Shown here: positions 37,547 to 46,863 of the stretch, one piece after another
Layout of the letters: each line of letters begins with the position of its first letter
Numbering within the stretch: position 1 is the first letter of the stretch
DNA from: DASQFQ01 sp963730115
GTDB taxonomy: Bacteria > Actinomycetota > Thermoleophilia > Solirubrobacterales > Solirubrobacteraceae
Length of the DNA: 64,000 bases
Reading direction: 5' to 3'
Assembly: GCA_963730115.1 (NCBI GenBank)
Contig: CAVSQM010000008.1
Coordinates: 124,001 to 188,000 of the forward strand
Notes under the pieces: generated by a model
Databases searched by the model: none
What the model saw: only the letters and a program-made list of their open reading frames with translations
Told to the model about the DNA's origin: nothing
Program-made: the position numbers and the translations under genes

Positions 37547-39106
37547 ATGATGCGAAACGGAACAGTCTCGTTTTCCCACTCCTCGCCCGACCCCCGCCGC
37601 TGGTGGACCCTCGTCGTCCTCTCGGCCTCGCTGCTCGTCATCGGGCTCGACAACACCATCCTCAACGTCGCGCTGCCCACCCTCGAGCGCGACCTCGGCG
37701 CGTCCAGCTCCCAGCTGCAGTGGATCGTGGACGCCTACATGCTCGTCTTCGCCGGCCTGCTGCTGACCGCCGGTGCACTCGGCGACCGCTTCGGGCGCAA
37801 GCGCGCACTCGCGTTCGGCCTCGCCGTCTTCGGCCTCGGCTCCGGTCTTTCCGCCGTCGTCACCTCCCCCGAGGCACTGATCGCCACGCGCGCCCTCATG
37901 GGCGTCGGCGGCGCGTTCATCATGCCGTCCACGCTGTCGATCATCACCGCGGTCTTCCCCCCGGACGAGCGGCCGAAGGCGATCGGCGCGTGGGCGGCGG
38001 TCTCGGGCCTCGGCATCGCGATCGGGCCCGTCGCCGGCGGCTGGCTGATCGAGCACGCCAACTGGCACTGGATCTTCCTCGTCAACCTGCCGTTCGTGGC
38101 CGCCGCGCTCGTCGCGGGGCGCTGGCTCGTGCCCGAGTCGAAGGATCCGTCGGCGCCGCGGCTCGACGTCGGCGGCTTCGCGCTCTCGATCGCCGGCCTG
38201 ACCACGCTCGTGTGGGCGATCATCGAGGCGCCCGCCCGTGGCTGGACCGACGGGCTGATCCTCGCCGCCTTCGGCGTCGCCGCCGTCCTCCTCGCCGCGT
38301 TCGGCGCGTGGGAGCTGCGGGTGCGCGAGCCGATGCTGAACATCCGCCTGTTCCGCAACCCGCGCTTCTCCGGCGCCAGCGGCGCGATCACGCTGGTGTT
38401 CTTCGCGATGTTCGGCTCGATCTTCTTCCTGACCCAGTACCTCCAGGGCGTGCTCGGCTACAGCCCGCTCGAGGCGGGCATCCGCGTCACGCCCGTCGCC
38501 GCCGGGCTCATCATCGGCGGCCCGCTGTCGGCCAAGCTCGCCGAGCGGTTCGGGACGAAGGTCGTGGTCGCCGCCGGGCTCGCGCTCGTCGCGGCCGGCC
38601 TGATGATCGTGACCCAGTTCGAGGTCGACTCCAGCTACGGCATCGTCGCCGCCCACCTGCTCGTGCTCGGCTTCGGCATGGGCATGGCGATGGCGCCCGC
38701 CACCGACTCGGTGATGGGTGCGCTGCCGGAGGACAAGCTGAGCGTCGGCTCCGCCGTCAACGACACCACCCGCACCACCGGCGGCGCGCTCGGCGTCGCG
38801 GTGCTCGGGTCGCTCCTCGCCAGCGGGTACCGTGGCGACATGGACCAAGCCGTGAGCGGGCTCCCGCCCCGCGTGGCCGAGGCGGCGAGCGACAACCTCG
38901 GCGGCGGGCTCGCGGCCGCGCAGCGGCTGCACGACGCCGGCCTCGCCGAGGCCGCCCAGAACGCGTTCATGAGCGGCATGCACGTTGCCGCGATCGCCGC
39001 CGCCGGCGTGGCGCTGCTCGGCTCGCTCGTCGCGCTGCTGGTCATCCCCGCGCACGAGCGCACGCACGCGCACGCCCACTCCGACGCGGAGGCCGTCCCC
39101 GCGTGA
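37547..39106 (+). CDS. DHA2-family MFS drug exporter (EmrB/QacA type)
   Basis: Fourteen-helix drug:H+ antiporter of about 519 residues. ATG 37547 and ATG 37550 are both in frame. Motifs: LVIGLDNTILNVALPTLERD (motif D1 of the 14-helix group), GALGDRFGRKRAL (motif A), GRLMGVGGAFIMPSTLSI-like motif B with the Arg, and the motif C region GLGIAIGPVAGGWLIEH. The late sequence MGALPEDKLSVGSAVNDTTR matches the family's conserved N-D-T-R segment. Likely multidrug efflux. The His/Ala-rich tail (HERTHAHAHSDAEAV) is a small oddity. It is coupled by a GTGA overlap to the TetR gene. Confidence 0.92.
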   Translation: MMRNGTVSFSHSSPDPRRWWTLVVLSASLLVIGLDNTILNVALPTLERDLGASSSQLQWIVDAYMLVFAGLLLTAGALGDRFGRKRALAFGLAVFGLGSGLSAVVTSPEALIATRALMGVGGAFIMPSTLSIITAVFPPDERPKAIGAWAAVSGLGIAIGPVAGGWLIEHANWHWIFLVNLPFVAAALVAGRWLVPESKDPSAPRLDVGGFALSIAGLTTLVWAIIEAPARGWTDGLILAAFGVAAVLLAAFGAWELRVREPMLNIRLFRNPRFSGASGAITLVFFAMFGSIFFLTQYLQGVLGYSPLEAGIRVTPVAAGLIIGGPLSAKLAERFGTKVVVAAGLALVAAGLMIVTQFEVDSSYGIVAAHLLVLGFGMGMAMAPATDSVMGALPEDKLSVGSAVNDTTRTTGGALGVAVLGSLLASGYRGDMDQAVSGLPPRVAEAASDNLGGGLAAAQRLHDAGLAEAAQNAFMSGMHVAAIAAAGVALLGSLVALLVIPAHERTHAHAHSDAEAVPA

Positions 39107-39720
39107 CCGAGACCGCAGAGTCGCCCCGGCGCGCGCCGGGGCGACCGCGCTCCGAGGCGTCGCACCAGGCGATCATCCAGGCGACGCTCGAGCTCCTGAT
39201 GGAGGGCGGCTACGGGCCGCTGACGATGGAGGCCGTCCGCACGCGGGCGGGGGTGGGGAAGGCGACGATCTATCGCCGCTGGGCGTCGAAGGAGGAGCTC
39301 GTGCGCGACGCGATCGTCTTCCTCCACGAGGAGTTCGACGTGCCCGACACCGGGTCGCTGCGCGGGGACTACCACGCGATCGCGGAGATGGTGCGCGCGA
39401 GCGCGAAGCGGGCCGGCGCGGCGGCACTCGCGCCGCGACTGCTCGCCGACGCGTTCCACGACGCGGAGCTCCACCGGATCTTCTACGACAACCTCGTGCT
39501 GCCCCGGCGCAAGGCGCTCGGCGCGCTGCTGCAGCGCGCGGTCGAGCGGGGCGAGATCCGCGCCGACGTCGACCTCGAGCTGATGATCGACCTGTTCGCC
39601 GGGCCCGCCGTCTACCGCCTGATGCTCACGCGCGGCGACGTCACGAAGATGTTCGACGTCGACGCGCAGCTCGACACGCTGCTCAACGGCCTGCGACCTC
39701 CCGCATCCGGGCGAAGCTGA
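39103..39720 (+). CDS. TetR-family repressor of the MFS exporter
   Basis: A 205-residue regulator from GTG 39103. The N-terminal helix-turn-helix is EASHQAIIQATLELLMEGGY, then RAGVGKATIYRRWASKEELV (recognition helix around TIYRRW). The C-terminal helical ligand domain ends in TKMFDVDAQLDTLLNGL. Its position as last gene of the exporter operon, and the palindromes before the operon, suggest drug-responsive autorepression. The last 38 bases overlap the convergent deacetylase gene. Confidence 0.92.
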   Translation: MTETAESPRRAPGRPRSEASHQAIIQATLELLMEGGYGPLTMEAVRTRAGVGKATIYRRWASKEELVRDAIVFLHEEFDVPDTGSLRGDYHAIAEMVRASAKRAGAAALAPRLLADAFHDAELHRIFYDNLVLPRRKALGALLQRAVERGEIRADVDLELMIDLFAGPAVYRLMLTRGDVTKMFDVDAQLDTLLNGLRPPASGRS

Positions 39721-40489
39721 CGCCCAGGCCGCGCGCGTGCTCGACGAAGCGCTCGAGCATCGCCACGCGGTGGCCGCGGCCGATCACCTGCGGGTGCATG
39801 CAGACGACGAGCACGCCGCCGTCGACGTGCTCGTGCATGTAGTCGAGCTCGCCCTGCCAGATCTCGAGCACCTTGCTGGGAGCCGAGAGGCCGACCCGCG
39901 AGGGCTCGAAGTTGAACTGGAAGTGCGGCCAGTCGTCGAGCTCGAAGCACATCGGGATCTCGATCAGGTCGGCTTCGCGGCCCTTGACGAGCGGCTGCTG
40001 CTGGGTGACGCGATCGCCGATCCTCGGGCGGTAGGGGTGGTAGTCGTCGGCCATCAGGCTCGAGTCGTAGAGGAAGCCGTGCTCCTCGAGGATCTTGAGC
40101 GTCGACGCGCTGAGGTCGCCCGAGGGCGAGCGGTAGCCGACCGGGGTGATGCCGAGCTGCTCGAAGGCGGCGAGCGCCCGCGCGAAGTCGGCGCGCTCGG
40201 CGTCCGCGGTCTGGCCGCTGGGGTCGACGTGCGCGTAGGAGTGGTGCGCGAGCTCGTGCCCGGCGTCGATGATCTGTCGCGACGCCTCGGGGAACGACTC
40301 GAGCGTGTGGCCGGGGACGAAGAACGTCGCAGGCAGCCCCTCGCGCTCGAGCATCTGCAACAGTCGCGGCACGCCGACGCGCGCGCCGTACTCGCCGCGC
40401 TGCAGCATGGCGGGGGTCACGTGCTCGTAGCCGAACCAGACGGACATCGCGTCGAAGTCGAAGGTCAAGCAGACCGTGGAGCGCGGCAT
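39683..40489 (-). CDS. polysaccharide deacetylase (NodB-homology, CE4)
   Basis: Cytoplasmic-looking CE4 enzyme of 268 residues from ATG 40489. CLTFDFDAMSVWFG provides motif 1 with the metal Asp, in the TFDxD form of the PuuE/HpPgdA-like group. GHELAHHSYAHVDP is motif 2 (the H-S-x3-H metal site), GYRSPSGDLSASTLKILEEH is motif 3 and VVCMHPQVIGRGHRVAMLER is motif 5. No signal peptide is present, which fits the allantoinase/imide-hydrolase-like cytoplasmic subgroup more than cell-wall deacetylases. Its ATG overlaps the ATG of the divergent amidohydrolase. Confidence 0.9.
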   Translation of the reverse strand: MPRSTVCLTFDFDAMSVWFGYEHVTPAMLQRGEYGARVGVPRLLQMLEREGLPATFFVPGHTLESFPEASRQIIDAGHELAHHSYAHVDPSGQTADAERADFARALAAFEQLGITPVGYRSPSGDLSASTLKILEEHGFLYDSSLMADDYHPYRPRIGDRVTQQQPLVKGREADLIEIPMCFELDDWPHFQFNFEPSRVGLSAPSKVLEIWQGELDYMHEHVDGGVLVVCMHPQVIGRGHRVAMLERFVEHARGLGVSFARMREVAGR

Positions 40490-41873
40490 GGCCGCTGACC
40501 GTACCGTCGTGCTCGTCACCTCGCGCGGCCGGCGGATCGCCGTCGCCGGCGCGAGCATCGCCGCGGACGACACGCCGGGCGAGGTCGTCGACCTCGGCGG
40601 CGCCGAGGTGATCCCCGGGCTCGTCGACGCGCACGTGCACTTCCCGAGCTGGGCGCTGGGGCTGCGCGAGCTGAACCTGTTCGGCACGCGGACGGTGAGC
40701 GAAGCCCTGGAGCGGGTCGAGGCGGCGGAGAAGACGGACGGCTGGCTGCGCGGGCGCGGGTGGCGCGAGGAGGAGTGGCCGGAGGACGAGCGCCCCACGC
40801 TGGCGGCGCTCGACGCGGTGACGGGCGAGGTGCCGACGGCGTTGCGCGCCCACGACGGGCACACGCTGTGGGTGAACAGCGCCGCGCTGGCCGCGGCCGA
40901 CGCCGAGGCGCCGTTGGAGGCGGCCGCCGCGGGCGCCGCCGCAGGACCCTCCGGCCCCGAACCGGGGATCCTCCGGGAGGACGCGGCGTGGCAGTTCTTT
41001 GACACGTTCGCCGCGGCGTCGCCACAAGAAACGCTTGACGCGGTACGAGCGGGGCTCCCCGTCGCGCACTCCGCCGGCGTCACCGGCGTCCACGACAAGG
41101 ACGGCGCGCGCGGGGCACCGGAGGCCTTCGCGATGCTGCGCGACGCCGGGGAGCTGACGCTGCGGGTGTGGCAGTCGGTGCCGAACGCCGACGCCGACCG
41201 CGGCAGCTACGTGAAGGTGTTCATGGACGGCACGCTCGGCTCGCGCACCGCGCTCCTGCTGGGCGGCGGCGGGATGCGGCTGATGGAGCCGGGCGAGCTC
41301 ACGGCAGTGATCGAGGAGGCCGCCGCGGCGGGGATGCCGGTGGCGGTGCACGCGATCGGGGACCTCGCCAACCGCGAGGCGCTCGACGGCTTCGAGGCCA
41401 CCGAGGCGACCTGGGGCCCGCTCGGCCTGCGCCATCGCGTCGAGCACGCGCAGTGCATCCACGCGGACGACATCGCGCGTTACGCCCGCCTCGGGATCAC
41501 CGCCTCGGTCCAGTACAGCCACGCCACCAGCGACCGCGAGCTCGCGAAGCGGCTGTGGGCCGACCGGCTCGACCGTGCCTACCCCTACCGGCAGCTGCTC
41601 GACGCCGGCGTCCGCCTGGCCGGCGGCTCCGACGCGCCGGTCGAGGAGCTCGACCCGCTGGCCGGCCTACGCTCCGCCGCCGAGTGCGGCCTCACCCGCG
41701 ACGAGGCGCTGGCCAGCTTCACCGCCGCGCCGGCCTGGCTCGAGGGCGCCGAGGACCGCCGCGGGCTCCTCGAGCCCGGCTACGACGCCGACCTCGTGAT
41801 CCTCGACGGCGACCGCGTGCGGGCGACGATGGTCGCCGGCGAGTGGGTCCACGGTCAGCCGCGGGCGTCGTAG
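40488..41873 (+). CDS. YtcJ-type metal-dependent amidohydrolase
   Basis: Amidohydrolase-superfamily enzyme of 461 residues from ATG 40488; GTG 40476 is an alternative. The beta-sandwich start is followed by VIPGLVDAHVHFPSWALGLR, with the HxH metal motif. The YtcJ-type insertion DGWLRGRGWREEEWPEDERP comes next, then KVFMDGTLGSRTALL, MPVAVHAIGDLANREALDGF (metal His), RHRVEHAQCIHADDIARYA and the late GGSDAPVEELDP (metal Asp). The substrate is unknown; some relatives hydrolyse N-substituted amides or imides. Pairing with a PuuE-like deacetylase hints at a shared amide/imide catabolic role. Confidence 0.9.
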   Translation: MAADRTVVLVTSRGRRIAVAGASIAADDTPGEVVDLGGAEVIPGLVDAHVHFPSWALGLRELNLFGTRTVSEALERVEAAEKTDGWLRGRGWREEEWPEDERPTLAALDAVTGEVPTALRAHDGHTLWVNSAALAAADAEAPLEAAAAGAAAGPSGPEPGILREDAAWQFFDTFAAASPQETLDAVRAGLPVAHSAGVTGVHDKDGARGAPEAFAMLRDAGELTLRVWQSVPNADADRGSYVKVFMDGTLGSRTALLLGGGGMRLMEPGELTAVIEEAAAAGMPVAVHAIGDLANREALDGFEATEATWGPLGLRHRVEHAQCIHADDIARYARLGITASVQYSHATSDRELAKRLWADRLDRAYPYRQLLDAGVRLAGGSDAPVEELDPLAGLRSAAECGLTRDEALASFTAAPAWLEGAEDRRGLLEPGYDADLVILDGDRVRATMVAGEWVHGQPRAS

Positions 41874-42391
41874 GCCGCGCGCAGCCAGCCCTCGAGCTCG
41901 GCGTCGACGTCCTCGACCGCCGCCAGCCCGACCTTGTGCGTGATGCTCGACGAGCCGAACGAGCCCGCGTCGGCGAGGCGGTCCGTCGCCGGCGTGTCGG
42001 GGAGCCGCAGCCCGACGTCGACCCGCGTCTGCGTGCTCGGCTGCACGAGCGCGAACTGCTTCGGCCGCCCGAACGACACGTACGTCCCGCGCGGGCCGAC
42101 CTCGACATCGCCGAGCCCGGCGATCGCCGCTGCGACGCGCTCGTAGATCGGCCGCAGCGCCGCCTTGCCACCCGCGTACTGGCGGTCGATCAGCTCCCCG
42201 CCGCCCGCCCGGATGGCGGCGCCGTTCTTCTCCCACCACAGCACCGCGCCGGCGTGATTGGAGTGCAGGCCCTGCTCCATCAGCCACGCCTTGCGATCTG
42301 CGTGCGAGCCGTGCGGGAGCCGTTTGATGAAGGCGTCGGCGCTGCTCCCGTACAGGCGCTCGATGTCCTTGATCATCTCCTCGGGCTTCAT
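41855..42391 (-). CDS. DUF4287/DUF5655 protein
   Basis: A 178-residue soluble protein from ATG 42391. MKPEEMIKDIERLYGSSADA, then DRKAWLMEQGLHSNHAGAVL is the DUF4287 module. The second half (GKAALRPIYERVAAAIAGLG, VSFGRPKQFALVQPSTQTRV) is the DUF5655 module. Function is unknown, though such domains occur in putative DNA-transport or stress proteins. Its start overlaps the upstream coiled-coil gene stop as ATGA, so it is the last gene of a leftward operon, and its 3' end overlaps the amidohydrolase gene by 19 bases. Confidence 0.85.
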   Translation of the reverse strand: MKPEEMIKDIERLYGSSADAFIKRLPHGSHADRKAWLMEQGLHSNHAGAVLWWEKNGAAIRAGGGELIDRQYAGGKAALRPIYERVAAAIAGLGDVEVGPRGTYVSFGRPKQFALVQPSTQTRVDVGLRLPDTPATDRLADAGSFGSSSITHKVGLAAVEDVDAELEGWLRAAYDARG

Positions 42392-43152
42392 GCCTCGAAG
42401 GCGGCGGCCATCCCCTCCGCGCTCGCGCCCACGCGCTCGCGCAGCGCGCGCACGTCGGCGGCGAGCTCCTTCTGCTGCGCCGACTCGGTCGACGCCGACA
42501 CCGACACGAGCTGCGAGCGCACGGTGTCGAGCTCGACGAGGATCCGCTCCATCTCGCCGAAGAAGCGGTCGAGCTGCTTCTCCATCCGCTGCAGCGTCGT
42601 CAGCTGCGTCGCCAGCGCCTCCTCGAGCTCCGGCTCGCTGCCGCCGGCCCGCACCTCGCCGAGCCGCGCCTCGACCCGCGCCGGCGGCGTGTCCGACAAC
42701 GCCTCATAGAGAAGCTGCGCCCGCGCCGCGGTCGAGTCCATGGCCGCGACGAAGCGGTCGATCTCCGTGGCGACCTCGTCGAACGGCAGGTCCGCGCGCT
42801 CGATCGCGTCGCCGATCCGCAGCTCGCGCTTGCGCGCCTCGTGCAGCAGCCGCGCGATCGGCGGCGCGAAGTCCTCCGGCTTGACCTTCGCCCGCCCCGC
42901 CTCGACCTGCTTGCGATGCGAGGCCTTCTCGCGCGCGAGCACCTTGTTCGCCGCGTCCTCGTCGAAGTACGTCCGCGCCGCGCCCGCCAGGTACAGCACC
43001 GCCCCGATCGGCAGCGCGAAGGCGAAGATCCCCAGCAGGATCCCGGCGATCAGCACCACCGCGAGCAGCACGACGTTGAACGGGTCGAGCAGCGCGTTCG
43101 CGATCAGCGCCCGGTTGAAGCGCGCACGGTCGTAGGGGGCGGGAGGTGGCAC
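42388..43152 (-). CDS. membrane protein with cytoplasmic coiled coil
   Basis: A 254-residue protein from GTG 43152, one base into the preceding stop. Two hydrophobic helices sit close together (residues 20-60: NVVLLAVVLIAGILLGIFAF, then IGAVLYLAGAARTYF). A long charged helical part follows (ANKVLAREKASHRKQVEAGR, and later RMEKQLDRFFGEMERILVEL with heptad spacing). It resembles TelA/PspA-style scaffolds only in general layout; no family is assigned. Tight coupling with the SBP-VWA gene suggests it is the cytoplasmic partner of that envelope protein. Confidence 0.7.
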   Translation of the reverse strand: MPPPAPYDRARFNRALIANALLDPFNVVLLAVVLIAGILLGIFAFALPIGAVLYLAGAARTYFDEDAANKVLAREKASHRKQVEAGRAKVKPEDFAPPIARLLHEARKRELRIGDAIERADLPFDEVATEIDRFVAAMDSTAARAQLLYEALSDTPPARVEARLGEVRAGGSEPELEEALATQLTTLQRMEKQLDRFFGEMERILVELDTVRSQLVSVSASTESAQQKELAADVRALRERVGASAEGMAAAFEA

Positions 43153-44845
43153 TAGAAGAAGCTGCTGATGGAGCGGTAGACGGACTCGATGTTCTCCGTC
43201 TTGCCCTCGTAATCCAAGCCCCCCGACGCCGCGGCGATGCGCTTGAGCTGCCCGCGGGCGCCCGACGCCCCCGACGAGTAGGCGATCGTGAACACGCGCA
43301 CGCGGTTGGCGGTGTCGCCCTGAGCCTCCAGGTGCGCCACCACCTCGTCGGCGTTCGCCTGCGAGTCGGTGTCCTCGCCGTCGGTGAGCAGGACGACCGC
43401 GTTGATGCGGTCCGTCGCCTTCTGGGCGCGCACGGCGTCGAACGCCTCGATCGTCGCGTCGTAGAACGCGGTGCCGCCCTCGGCGATCAGGTCGCGCACC
43501 CGCTGGCGCAGCTCTCGCCCGGTCTCGCTGATCGGCGCCGGCGCGATCAAGCGGCTGGACCTTCTCGGAGAACGTCGTCAGCCCGACCGAGTCCTGCGGC
43601 TCGACGTTCTTGAAGAAGACGTCGAGGCCGGCCTTCGCGCGCTCGAGCCGCTGCTCCTCGTTCATCGAGCCCGACGTGTCGAGCACGAGCAGGATGTTGG
43701 CCGGCTTGCGGTCGCGCCGCCACGCCTTCTTGATCCCCGCCAGCACCCGCGGCTCGGGGAGCTGGAGCGTGCGCTCGGGCTGCTTCGGATCGGCGCCGTT
43801 CTCGAGCGTGATCGGCGCCACCGGCGCCGTCTCGCGGTCCGACGGCCGGAAGCCCGACTTGGCCGCCACCTCGGGCGTGATCTCCGAGGCGAGGTACTCC
43901 TGGAACTTCTGCGCGCCCTCCTTCTGCTCCGCCGACACCCAGTCCGCGTCGAGCACGAAGAACGGCGAGTCGGAGTCGAACGTCCCCTCCTCGGGATAGA
44001 TCGCGACCAGCTTGTCGCGGTCACCGCGCGTGCGGTTGAAGTCGAGCAGCGTGACCTCCTCCATCGCCACCGCGCTCGCGTAGCCCGGCCCTTCCTTCTT
44101 CAGCTGCTCGGCGATGAAGAGCGTCGTGTCGCCGTAGTGGACGATCGAGCGCTCGATGTCACGCACGCGCTTGCGGGCGGCCGTGATTGGCGATGTCCTG
44201 CTCGGTCAGCCCCTCCTTCTTGCCGAGCGCCGCGTAGTACTCCGCCACCACGAACGACAGCCCGGACGTGGAGAAGTCCGGGGCGGTGTGCACGAGCTTG
44301 AAGTCGCCGAACTCGGGCCGCCCGAACTCGGCCCAGCCCTTGCCGGAGGTCGACAGCCGCAGCACGTCGGCGAAGCCGAGCTTCTTCTTCGGGTAGCCGA
44401 GCGCCCGCGCCATCGGCTCCCAGACGGCGATCACCAGCGGCGTCCGCACGATCGAGGGCGCCTCGTCGGCGGTGTACTCGCGGTCGGCCTCGAAGTTGAG
44501 CAGCCGCCCCCACAGCGACGAGGCGGGCGACCACGCGACCGGCTTGAACTGGCCGCGCGCGATCCGCGTCTCGGCGTCGCCCGACGACGCGTTGATGCCC
44601 TCCACGAACACGGGCCGCCCGCCGACCTCCTCGCGCTCCTCGTTGAACGCCTTGATCAGCGGCAGCAGCAGCTTCTCCTTCTCCGGCGAGTAGGCGAAGC
44701 TGACCTTGACCGCGTTCGCCGGCGCCGACGCGGCCGGTTTCGACTCCGGCTCGTCGTCCGTCGCGCCCCGCCCGCTCGCGAACCACGCGACCGCGCCGAC
44801 GGCAAGTGCCGCCACCACAGCGAGCAGGAGCTGGCCGCGCTTCAC
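43152..44845 (-). CDS. solute-binding - von Willebrand factor A fusion, exported (two frameshifts)
   Basis: Exported protein of about 563 residues from ATG 44845. A signal/anchor helix (GQLLLAVVAALAVGAVAWFA) is followed by an ABC-type solute-binding fold (50-330): VKVSFAYSPEKEKLLLPLIK, WSPASSLWGRLLN and ATNFDSDSPFFVLDADWVSA-like segments. The C-terminal VWA domain (360-560) has the MIDAS motif LLVLDTSGSMNEEQ, T in FYDATIEAF and DGEDTDS. Apparent insertions near 44186 and 43552 break the frame; all motifs are complete after joining. The family (SBP plus VWA in one chain) is known in actinobacteria without an assigned role. A metal-dependent adhesion or chaperone function is plausible. Confidence 0.82.
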
Positions 44846-44865
44846 ATACGGAACGTAACCGACTC

Positions 44866-45999
44866 TTAGGTGATCTCCACCCGGCCGCCGTTTCCGACTC
44901 CCAAGCGGCGACGCCCCTGCAGCAGCTCGAGCAGCTCGGCGCCCACCAGCTCGCGCCGCCAGCCCTTGAGCGTGCGCACGTCAGGCTCCGGGTCCCCACG
45001 CCGTGTGGTGACCACGATCGGCGTCAGATCGGCCCGCGCGGCGATCAGCTCGTAGGCCAGCCCCGCCTCCTGCGCGCGGGCGCGCACCAGCGACTCCGCC
45101 AGCGCCGTCGCCGGTCCGTCCACTGACTCCGTCTGCAAGCGCTCGGACTCCTCGAGCCGCAGCGGCGGGGCGTTGCGACCGCGCTCGAGCGCGTCGAGCA
45201 GGTCGGCGCTGCGGCGGCGGACGATGTCGGGGTTGAGGCCGCGGATCTGGCCCAGCTCGCGGCGGCCCGCCGGCTGCCGCTTGGCGAGCTCGACCAGCGT
45301 CGGGTCGCGCACGATCGAGCCGACCGGGCGGTCCTCGCGCATCGCCGTGCGCTCGCGCCAGGCGGCGAGCTCCTTCGCCACCGCGCGCTCCCGCGCGTCC
45401 ATCCCCCCGGCGCGCGGCAGCCGCCGCCACACCTCGTCGGGGTCGCGCTCGTCGCTGGCGTCGGCGATCACGCGGCACTCCTCGCGCGCCCACTCGAGCC
45501 GCCCGCTCGAGCGCAGCCGCTTCTGGATCTCGTCGGCCAGCGGCAGCAGGTGCTCGACGTCCTCCTTCGCGTAGGAGAGCTGCTCCTGTGTGAGCGGCCG
45601 CGCGTCCCAGCGCGTGAAGCTCGCGGTCTTGGCGACGCGGATCCGCAGCACGTCGTGCAGCAGCCCGGTGTAGCCGGCCTGGGCGGCGAAGCCCGCGAAC
45701 CCCGCCGCGACCTGGGTGTCGAACACGTTGGTCACGTCGGTGCGCCACTCGCGGCGCAGGATCGCGACGTCCTGGCGCCCGGCGTGGAGCACGATCTGGA
45801 CCCCGTTGTCGGCGAGCACCGCAGCCAGCGGCGCGGGGTCGAAGCCCTCGAGCGGGTCGAGCACCGCGATCTCGCCGCCGACGCAGATCTGCACGAGGCA
45901 CAGCAGCGGCCGGTAGCGGCCCTCGGGCATGAACTCGGTGTCGATCCCGAGGCGCCCCTCCCGCTGCGCGCGCTCGGCCAGCCGCTCGATGTCGTTCAT
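44866..45999 (-). CDS. rnd: ribonuclease D
   Basis: DEDDy 3'-5' exoribonuclease of 377 residues from ATG 45999. Exo I is RLGIDTEFMPEGR (D, E), Exo II VLHAGRQDVAILRREW (D) and Exo III LSYAKEDVEHLLPLADE (Y-x3-D). One HRDC domain follows (ERTAMREDRPVGSIVRDPTL and GLNPDIVRRRSADLL). The length matches bacterial RNase D, which trims tRNA 3' ends. Its start overlaps the stop of the SDR gene as ATGA. Confidence 0.92.
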   Translation of the reverse strand: MNDIERLAERAQREGRLGIDTEFMPEGRYRPLLCLVQICVGGEIAVLDPLEGFDPAPLAAVLADNGVQIVLHAGRQDVAILRREWRTDVTNVFDTQVAAGFAGFAAQAGYTGLLHDVLRIRVAKTASFTRWDARPLTQEQLSYAKEDVEHLLPLADEIQKRLRSSGRLEWAREECRVIADASDERDPDEVWRRLPRAGGMDARERAVAKELAAWRERTAMREDRPVGSIVRDPTLVELAKRQPAGRRELGQIRGLNPDIVRRRSADLLDALERGRNAPPLRLEESERLQTESVDGPATALAESLVRARAQEAGLAYELIAARADLTPIVVTTRRGDPEPDVRTLKGWRRELVGAELLELLQGRRRLGVGNGGRVEIT

Positions 46000-46844
46000 G
46001 CGCCGGGCGAGGGGAACTGGGAGCGCATGACGGCGTCCCAGCCGCGGTCGGGGAGCAGCCTGCGCTGCGTGATCAGGAGCTTCGCGGACGGCGTGACCGT
46101 GTAGCGGGCGCGTGGCCGCTTGGCGGCGAGCGCGCGGTCGATCACCTTGGCCACCGCCTCGGGCGGGCCGCCGAGCCGGCCGACCGGGCTGCCGGACTCG
46201 TAGACGCTCTCGGTCGCGCGCGCGACGTGGGCGTTGAACTGCGCGTAGTCGCCGTCCTCCGCCTCCGACACGCCGCCGGACGCGGTCTCGCCGAACGCGG
46301 TCTTGATCAGGCCGGGCTCGATGACGATGACGTCGACCCCGAAGCCCTTGACCTCGAACCGCAGGGCGTCGGAGATCGCCTCCACCGCGTACTTCGTCGC
46401 GTGGTAGAAGCCGCCGCCCGGGAACACGAGCTTGCCGCCCATCGAGGAGAGGTTGACGATCTTCCCCGCCCGCGCGCGGCGCATGCCCGGGAGCACGAGC
46501 TGGGTGAGGCGGACGAGGCCGAACACGTTGGTCTCGAACTGCGCGCGCACCTTCTCCATCGGCACCGTCTCGATCGCGCCGGACTGGCTGTAGCCGGCGT
46601 TGTTGACGAGCGCGCCGACCGAGCCGTGCTCGCCCTCCACCGCGGCGACCGCCGCCTGCATCGAGGCCTCGTCCGTGACGTCCAGGGCGAGCGTGCGGCA
46701 CCCGCGCGCCTCCAGCTCGGCCAGCGTCTCCGGCCGGCGCGCGGTCGCGTAGACGGTCCAGCCCGCGGCGGCGAGCCGCTCCGCGGTCGCGTGGCCGATC
46801 CCGCTGGAGCAGCCCGTGATCAGGGCGGTGGTCGGTTGGGTCAT
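45996..46844 (-). CDS. short-chain dehydrogenase/reductase
   Basis: Classical SDR of 282 residues from ATG 46844. ALITGCSSGIGHATAERLAA (TGxxxGxG), VNNAGYSQSG (NNAG), the catalytic SSMGGKLVFPGGGFYHATKY (S and YxxxK) and VIEPGLIKTAFGE are visible. The C-terminal extension (PRARYTVTPSAKLLITQRRL) is typical of the group near retinol or steroid dehydrogenase-like oxidoreductases. The substrate is unknown. It is divergent from the acyltransferase with 19 bases between starts. Confidence 0.92.
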   Translation of the reverse strand: MTQPTTALITGCSSGIGHATAERLAAAGWTVYATARRPETLAELEARGCRTLALDVTDEASMQAAVAAVEGEHGSVGALVNNAGYSQSGAIETVPMEKVRAQFETNVFGLVRLTQLVLPGMRRARAGKIVNLSSMGGKLVFPGGGFYHATKYAVEAISDALRFEVKGFGVDVIVIEPGLIKTAFGETASGGVSEAEDGDYAQFNAHVARATESVYESGSPVGRLGGPPEAVAKVIDRALAAKRPRARYTVTPSAKLLITQRRLLPDRGWDAVMRSQFPSPGA

Positions 46845-46863
46845 GGCCTGAAACTATTGGACG

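Noticed and set aside
39612..41522. A 636-codon minus-strand frame across the amidohydrolase
   Set aside because: The true minus-strand gene here is the deacetylase in a different frame. This frame has no motif.
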